From Lysinibacillus parviboronicapiens (lineage in GTDB: Bacteria; Bacillota; Bacilli; Bacillales_A; Planococcaceae), in the NCBI RefSeq assembly GCF_003049575.1, contig NZ_PYWI01000006.1, positions 62,001 to 126,000 on the forward strand: a stretch of DNA of 64,000 nucleotides, written 5' to 3'. Each line of letters opens with the position of its first letter. Position 1 is the first letter of the stretch. The notes under the pieces were generated by a model that was given only the letters and a program-made list of their open reading frames with translations, was not told the DNA's origin and ran no database searches. Both the position numbers and the translations under genes were made by a program. Shown here piece by piece: positions 59,827-64,000 of this stretch.

Positions 59827-60954
59827 GTGTCAGTACAACAATGGAGCGCTGCAGATGTAGCGAAAAAAGTAATTAATAATGAGGAGTTATTTATTTTAGA
59901 TGTACGTAATGCGGATGCATTTGAGGATTGGAAAATTGATGGACATAAGTTCGAATACCTTAATATTCCGTATTATGAGTTACTAGATGGCGTAGAAGGT
60001 ATTTTAGCGAAAATCCCAACTGACAAAGAGGTCTTAGTCGTTTGTGCGAAAGAGGGCTCGTCAATGATGGTAGCTGATATGTTAGCGGAAGCTGGTCTTA
60101 AAGCAGCTTATTTAGCCGGCGGTATGAAAACATGGAGTGAATATTTAGAGCCGATTAAAGTAGGGGATTTAACAGGTGGCGGTGAGCTTTATCAATTCGT
60201 GCGTTTAGGAAAAGGCTGTCTGTCTTATATGGTAATTTCTGAGGGTGAGGCAGCAATTATTGACGCAGTTCGTTTTACAGAGGTATTTTTAAATTTTGCA
60301 AGTGAGAAAAACGTAAAAATTAAGCATGTATTTGATACGCATTTACACGCCGATCATATTTCAGGAGGCCGTCATATAGCAGCTGCAACTGGTGCGACGT
60401 ATTATCTACCCCCAAAAGATGCGGAGGAAGTTGTATATGATTATGAGCCGTTAGTAAATGGTACTACGGTACAAATTGGTGCATCGAACATTGATGTAGG
60501 GGCCATTTATTCGCCAGGACATACAATCGGTTCAACATCATTTGTTGTAGATAGCAAATATTTGTTAACTGGGGACATTTTGTTTATCGATTCGATTGGA
60601 CGTCCGGATTTAGCTGGTCTTGCAGAAGACTGGGTTGAAGATTTACGTGAAACACTTTATAAACGTTACCGCGAACTTTCAGATGATTTAGTTGTGTTAC
60701 CGGCTCATTTTATGATTATTGATGAGTTAAATGAAGATGGCACTGTGGGCAAGCGTCTAGGTGAATTATTTGCTGAAAACCATGGCTTAAATATTGAAGA
60801 TGAGGTAACGTTCCGAAGTATTGTAACTGATAATTTACCGCCGCAACCAAATGCCTACCAAGAAATTCGCCAAGTGAATATGGGCAAAATCACACCAGCA
60901 CAAGATGAACAAACAGAGATGGAAATAGGACCAAATCGCTGTGCCGTAAGATAG
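59827..60954 (+). CDS. Persulfide dioxygenase: rhodanese plus metallo-beta-lactamase fold (CstB-like)
   Basis: 375 aa. The N-terminal rhodanese domain ([20 protein letters not shown]; Cys in [11 protein letters not shown]) precedes an ETHE1/GloB-type MBL domain: [15 protein letters not shown] (metal HxHxDH), [26 protein letters not shown] and VLPAHF. Enzymes of this type oxidise persulfide to sulfite, and with the rhodanese give thiosulfate. Here rhodanese precedes the MBL fold, the reverse of S. aureus CstB (444 aa, MBL first). GTG start after GAGGGGG. Confidence 0.92.
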   Translation: MSVQQWSAADVAKKVINNEELFILDVRNADAFEDWKIDGHKFEYLNIPYYELLDGVEGILAKIPTDKEVLVVCAKEGSSMMVADMLAEAGLKAAYLAGGMKTWSEYLEPIKVGDLTGGGELYQFVRLGKGCLSYMVISEGEAAIIDAVRFTEVFLNFASEKNVKIKHVFDTHLHADHISGGRHIAAATGATYYLPPKDAEEVVYDYEPLVNGTTVQIGASNIDVGAIYSPGHTIGSTSFVVDSKYLLTGDILFIDSIGRPDLAGLAEDWVEDLRETLYKRYRELSDDLVVLPAHFMIIDELNEDGTVGKRLGELFAENHGLNIEDEVTFRSIVTDNLPPQPNAYQEIRQVNMGKITPAQDEQTEMEIGPNRCAVR

Positions 60955-61006
60955 TGCCTGGCACGCACACAATTTGCACACAATTCGGACATGAGAGGAG
61001 ATTAAC

Positions 61007-61234
61007 ATGAATTCAAACTTACAATTAGATGCAAAGGGTTTATCTTGCCCAATGCCCATCGTGAAAACGAAAAAGGCTATGGACACTCTAGTATCGGGTG
61101 AAATTTTAGAAGTGCAAGTAACGGATAAAGGTGCTTTAGCGGATATCCCGGCTTGGACTAAAGTAGGGGGCCACGCAATTCTTGGTCAATCCGAAAATGC
61201 TGGTGTTATTACATTCTTTATTCAAAAAGCGTAA
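61007..61234 (+). CDS. tusA: TusA-family sulfur carrier
   Basis: 75 aa: LDAKGLSCPMPIVKTKKAMD with the sulfur-binding Cys in CPxP, and DKGALADIPAWTKVGGHAIL. Its body is nearly the same as the TusA half of the fusion gene at 58778, so it arose by duplication. Works as a mobile persulfide donor for the locus. GAGAGGAG precedes the ATG. Confidence 0.93.
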   Translation: MNSNLQLDAKGLSCPMPIVKTKKAMDTLVSGEILEVQVTDKGALADIPAWTKVGGHAILGQSENAGVITFFIQKA

Positions 61235-61241
61235 TGTGATT

Positions 61242-61276
61242 GGTGAGTGTTCGAGCTTGGACACTCACCTTTCTTC
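61242..61276 (+). terminator. Terminator after tusA
   Basis: GGTGAGTGT / ACACTCACC followed by TTTCTTCTT. Confidence 0.75.
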
Positions 61277-61399
61277 TTCGTATTGTAGTTACTGTTTACT
61301 GAAGCAATGGAGAATGTAAGTCTACGGCTAAATGAATTTTCTGGCGAGGGTGGGTTTATTTCGCGAAAGACGTAATTGATAAGAAAGAAGGAAAAATGA

Positions 61400-62176
61400 A
61401 TGGATATAACATGGATCATGACAATATTTGTAATCGGTTTTGTAGGTTCCTATGTGTCAGGAATGCTGGGGATTGGTGGCTCGATTATTAAATATCCTAT
61501 GTTATTATATATACCCCCTTTACTTGGCTTTACAGCGTTTACAGCACATGAGGTATCGGGTATTAGTGCCGTACAAGTGTTTTTTGCTTCAATTGCAGGC
61601 GTGTGGGCTTACCGTAAAGGTGGCTATTTAAATAAGTCTCTGATTGTCTATATGGGGGCTGCTATTTTAGTTGGGAGCTTTGTCGGTAGTTATGGTTCCC
61701 GGTTTTTATCGGAAACAGGTGTTAATGTCGTATATGGTATATTAGCGCTAATTGCGGCGGTAATGATGTTTATCCCGAAAAAGCACATTGATGATAAGCC
61801 AATGCATGAGGTTAGTTTTAACAAAGTTTTAGCATCAATTTTAGCGTTCATCGTGGGGATTGGTTCAGGGATTGTTGGAGCGGCAGGTGGCTTCCTGCTC
61901 GTGCCGATTATGCTTGTTGTATTAGGGATTCCAACGCGTATGACCATTGCAACAAGTTTAGCGATTACTTTTATTTCATCCATCGGTGGTACAATAGGGA
62001 AGTTAATGACAGGTCAAGTTGATTATTATCCAGCAGCGATAATGATTGTGGCTAGTCTGATTGCTGCGCCATTAGGAGCGAAGGCAGGGAAAAATATGAA
62101 TACAAAGGTATTGCAAGGTATTTTGGCGGTACTTATACTCGCAACTGCAGTAAAGATTTGGATGGATATTTTGTAG
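61400..62176 (+). CDS. TauE/SafE-family sulfite/sulfur exporter
   Basis: 258 aa, eight-ish membrane segments with the TauE/SafE repeats [20 protein letters not shown] and [19 protein letters not shown], and [18 protein letters not shown]. Members export sulfite or other sulfur oxyanions. In the cst locus it would remove the sulfite/thiosulfate made by the persulfide dioxygenase. Lies 11 bases before a DsbA-like gene and shares its transcript. Confidence 0.92.
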   Translation: MDITWIMTIFVIGFVGSYVSGMLGIGGSIIKYPMLLYIPPLLGFTAFTAHEVSGISAVQVFFASIAGVWAYRKGGYLNKSLIVYMGAAILVGSFVGSYGSRFLSETGVNVVYGILALIAAVMMFIPKKHIDDKPMHEVSFNKVLASILAFIVGIGSGIVGAAGGFLLVPIMLVVLGIPTRMTIATSLAITFISSIGGTIGKLMTGQVDYYPAAIMIVASLIAAPLGAKAGKNMNTKVLQGILAVLILATAVKIWMDIL

Positions 62177-62186
62177 GAGGTATACA

Positions 62187-62894
62187 ATGAAAATTGAAAT
62201 ATTTTCCGATTTTTCCTGCCCTTTTTGTTATATAGGGGAAAAGGAATTACAACGTGCCATTGAACAGGCTGGATATACTGGACAAGTAGAAATAGAATTT
62301 AAAGCGTTCCAAATAAATCCTAAGGCACCAAAAGAGATAGGACAGAACTTTTTGGAATATTTAATGGCCGATCATGGGATGACGATGGGAGAAGCGAAGC
62401 AAATGACAGTTGGTATTGAAAAGCGAGCAAGGGAAGTAGGGCTTGCTTATTATTATAATGACATGAAAATTGCGCATACAGAGAAGGCTCATCGCTTAGC
62501 AAAATGGACAAAACAATTTAGTAAAGAAGTGGCATATAACGAAGCTTTGATGGCTGCTTATTTTATAGAAGGTAAAGATTTAAATGATGAAGCTGTTTTA
62601 CTAGCAGTTATCGAAGACTTAGGTTTAAATGTAGTTGATGCACAAGAAGTGCTTTTTTCAAGTGAAGCTTTTATAGAAGAATTGAACATGGATCGTTATG
62701 ATGCACAGCAAATTGGTGTGAAAAGTGTACCATTCTTTGTATTCGAAAATCGTTATGGCATTAAAGGTGCAGAGCCAAATGAAGTATTTGTACGTACATT
62801 GCATCAAACTGCTGAAATGGTCGGTGTGAAGTCTTCGTTGAAGTGGGCTGGGGATGGTGAGTTTGCATGTGCTGACGGAGACTGTAAACTATAA
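62187..62894 (+). CDS. DsbA-family (FrnE-like) oxidoreductase
   Basis: 235 aa with an N-terminal thioredoxin motif FSDFSCPFCYIGEKEL (CPFC), a helical insert, the cis-Pro segment IGVKSVPFFVFENRYGIKGA and a Cys-containing tail (EFACADGDCKL). Unlike secreted DsbA it has no signal, so it acts in the cytoplasm on thiols. In this locus it could handle mixed disulfides or persulfides. AGGAGG precedes the ATG; strong terminator follows. Confidence 0.9.
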   Translation: MKIEIFSDFSCPFCYIGEKELQRAIEQAGYTGQVEIEFKAFQINPKAPKEIGQNFLEYLMADHGMTMGEAKQMTVGIEKRAREVGLAYYYNDMKIAHTEKAHRLAKWTKQFSKEVAYNEALMAAYFIEGKDLNDEAVLLAVIEDLGLNVVDAQEVLFSSEAFIEELNMDRYDAQQIGVKSVPFFVFENRYGIKGAEPNEVFVRTLHQTAEMVGVKSSLKWAGDGEFACADGDCKL

Positions 62895-62906
62895 TAAAAT
62901 GGAAGT

Positions 62907-62939
62907 GACCGAGTACAGTGATGTGCTCGGTTTTTTTCT
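62907..62939 (+). terminator. Terminator after the DsbA-like gene
   Basis: GACCGAGTACA / TGTGCTCGGTT with T run. Confidence 0.88.
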
Positions 62940-62954
62940 AGCATAAAATTAAAT

Positions 62955-62970
62955 ATACATAAAGGGGTAT
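62955..62970. promoter_or_regulatory. CstR-like operator 5, upstream of the cytochrome gene
   Basis: ATACATAAAGGGGTAT, one mismatch from the ATACC-N6-GGTAT pattern, in the control region of the TsdA-like gene. Confidence 0.6.
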
Positions 62971-63129
62971 TAAGTCTAGGTTTTTCTGTTATAGCACAAT
63001 ATTATTTTCAATATTTATCCAACTTTGTTGTATATAAGGTTCAAATATTTAGTGGTGTGAGAAAAATCACATCTAAAAATACATTATTTTGCTAAAGTGA
63101 AATTAAAGATACAGAGGGGGGTATGGAAG

Positions 63130-64000
63130 ATGAAAGCTATAGTAACGGGGATAGCAGGAACGGTATTATTAGCTGGTTCACTTTTTGTGGGAGCGGTCAT
63201 CAGCGATAAAATCTTAGGTGATGCAAATGGAGAGACAGAAGATGCAACGGTACAAACGCAAGTACCGACAACAGCAGCTTCTCAGAAAGTTGTCTACGCA
63301 CCACCAAGTATCGAAGAGGTACCAGATGGACCTATGAAAGAAGCTATTTTGTATGGCTATGAACTTGTGAATAATACACATGTTGCCGCAGATGAATACG
63401 TTGGCAATCAATTATCTTGCACAAGTTGTCATGCAGGAGCAGGTTATGATGAACAAGTTTCTTCTTTGGTAGGCGTTATGGCAAATTATCCGCAATACAT
63501 TGGTCGTTCGGGAAGTATTGTAACGATAGAAGAACGCATTAATGGCTGTATGATACGAAGTATGAATGGTAAGAAATTCGAAATAAATAGTGACGAGTTG
63601 GAAGCGATGGTAGCGTACTTTGCCTATATTTCAGAAGGTGTTCCAATTGGGGCAGAACGTGAATGGGCTGGTGCAAGTAATATGAAGAGTGTACCAATAC
63701 CGGATGTAGCAAATGGTGAGGAACTATATGCACAGTCTTGTATCGCTTGTCATGCTGCAGATGGCTCGGGTACTGGTGCAAATACAGGTCCAGCATTATG
63801 GGGTGAAAATTCCTTTAATGATGGTGCGGGAATGGCTCGTATGTCGAAAATGGCTGGTTACATTCAAAATAACATGCCAATTGGTGCGGGTGGTACTTTA
63901 ACAGATCAAGATGCTTCTGATTTAGCGGCATATATTTTATCGCAGGATCGACCAGAATGGGCAAATCATGATAAAGATTGGCCAAAAGGTGGCCGTCCGA
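63130..64000 (+). CDS. tsdA: Dihaem cytochrome c, thiosulfate dehydrogenase (TsdA) type, 3' cut by window edge
   Basis: At least 290 aa, open to the end of the window. An N-terminal signal anchor (VTGIAGTVLLAGSLFVGAVI) directs it outside the membrane. Two c-type haem sites are visible: CTSCH (about residue 98) and CIACH (about 204). Between them lies GCMIRSMNGKKF, which fits the Cys haem ligand region of TsdA. TsdA oxidises thiosulfate to tetrathionate. A weak GGGGGTATGGAAG precedes the ATG at 63130. It follows the persulfide locus with a CstR-like operator, so thiosulfate from that pathway is a likely substrate. Confidence 0.82.
   Translation, partial: MKAIVTGIAGTVLLAGSLFVGAVISDKILGDANGETEDATVQTQVPTTAASQKVVYAPPSIEEVPDGPMKEAILYGYELVNNTHVAADEYVGNQLSCTSCHAGAGYDEQVSSLVGVMANYPQYIGRSGSIVTIEERINGCMIRSMNGKKFEINSDELEAMVAYFAYISEGVPIGAEREWAGASNMKSVPIPDVANGEELYAQSCIACHAADGSGTGANTGPALWGENSFNDGAGMARMSKMAGYIQNNMPIGAGGTLTDQDASDLAAYILSQDRPEWANHDKDWPKGGRP

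Noticed and set aside
61505-61525. ATATACCCCC stretch inside the TauE gene as a sixth CstR operator
   Set aside because: It lacks the matching right half (GGTAT) and lies within a membrane-segment coding run.
1-64000. tRNA, rRNA, insertion sequence or prophage genes
   Set aside because: None was recognised on either strand; no transposase, integrase or phage structural protein is present.

Overview
The window looks like the chromosome of a spore-forming, low-GC Bacillaceae bacterium of the Lysinibacillus type. The pointers are close relatives of Bacillus proteins (VmlR, FosB, BpsA/YpbQ, YunC, YfiT, NsrR/Hmp), purine-rich Shine-Dalgarno sites, frequent TTG/GTG starts, T-box leaders, a collagen-less BclB-type exosporium protein and bacillithiol-type enzymes. 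This is inferred from protein resemblance and gene style only; no rRNA, tRNA, prophage or complete transposon was seen.

Layout. 1-6 kb: end of a two-component sensor kinase, a BcrA/lantibiotic-immunity-type ABC exporter (ATPase plus two permeases), an erythromycin-esterase-family lipoprotein, an AraC regulator and a DUF1540 peptide. 6.2-7.6 kb: a repeat-rich island with five nearly identical 135-bp tandem units. 7.6-18.5 kb: a MocR regulator divergent from an EamA transporter, then mostly housekeeping or unknown genes. 19-24 kb: a VmlR-type ABC-F ribosome protection gene behind a terminator-bearing leader, then small stress-type genes. 24-30 kb: a Fur-controlled siderophore uptake operon ending in a besA-like trilactone esterase. 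30-32.4 kb: a decayed GNAT gene and small genes. 32.5-37.6 kb: a probable spore-surface cluster. 37.8-39.3 kb: a Zur-type divergent pair (zinc-independent L33 and a COG0523 GTPase) with one Zur box each. 39.4-41 kb: the bpsA-ypbQ alkylpyrone operon. 41.1-42.6 kb: an RsgA-type GTPase behind a long leader holding a promoter, a 24-codon peptide and a perfect 14-bp terminator hairpin. 42.7-48.5 kb: fosB, a HAD phosphatase, a T-box-controlled second-type methionyl-tRNA synthetase, and leuA with its own T-box. 48.7-55.5 kb: HAD, chemoreceptor and assorted enzymes. 55.7-57.5 kb: nsrR divergent from hmp. 57.7-64 kb: a CstR-type persulfide-response locus (rhodaneses, TusA-rhodanese fusion, DsrE protein, rhodanese-MBL persulfide dioxygenase, TusA, TauE exporter, DsbA-like protein) ending in a TsdA-like dihaem cytochrome c that runs off the window.

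How it works together. Several genes form an intrinsic defence set against ribosome- or wall-targeting antibiotics (ABC exporter, Ere-like, VmlR, FosB, resistant-type MetRS). Two of these regions, vmlR and the rsgA paralogue, show leader-peptide/attenuator architecture. The sulfur locus can be read as a pathway: persulfide is relayed by rhodanese/TusA/DsrE carriers, oxidised by the CstB-like enzyme, exported by TauE, and thiosulfate is oxidised outside by TsdA. Five 16-bp ATACC-N6-GGTAT-like sites punctuate this locus, suggesting one CstR regulon.

The most unusual features are the dispersed palindromic intergenic element (present at about 6.4-7.6, 17.3 and 47.8-48.1 kb, once expanded into a tandem array with an SD-led mini-ORF in each unit, once lying between a T-box and leuA), the rsgA leader, the spore-surface cluster, and the CstR-TsdA linkage.
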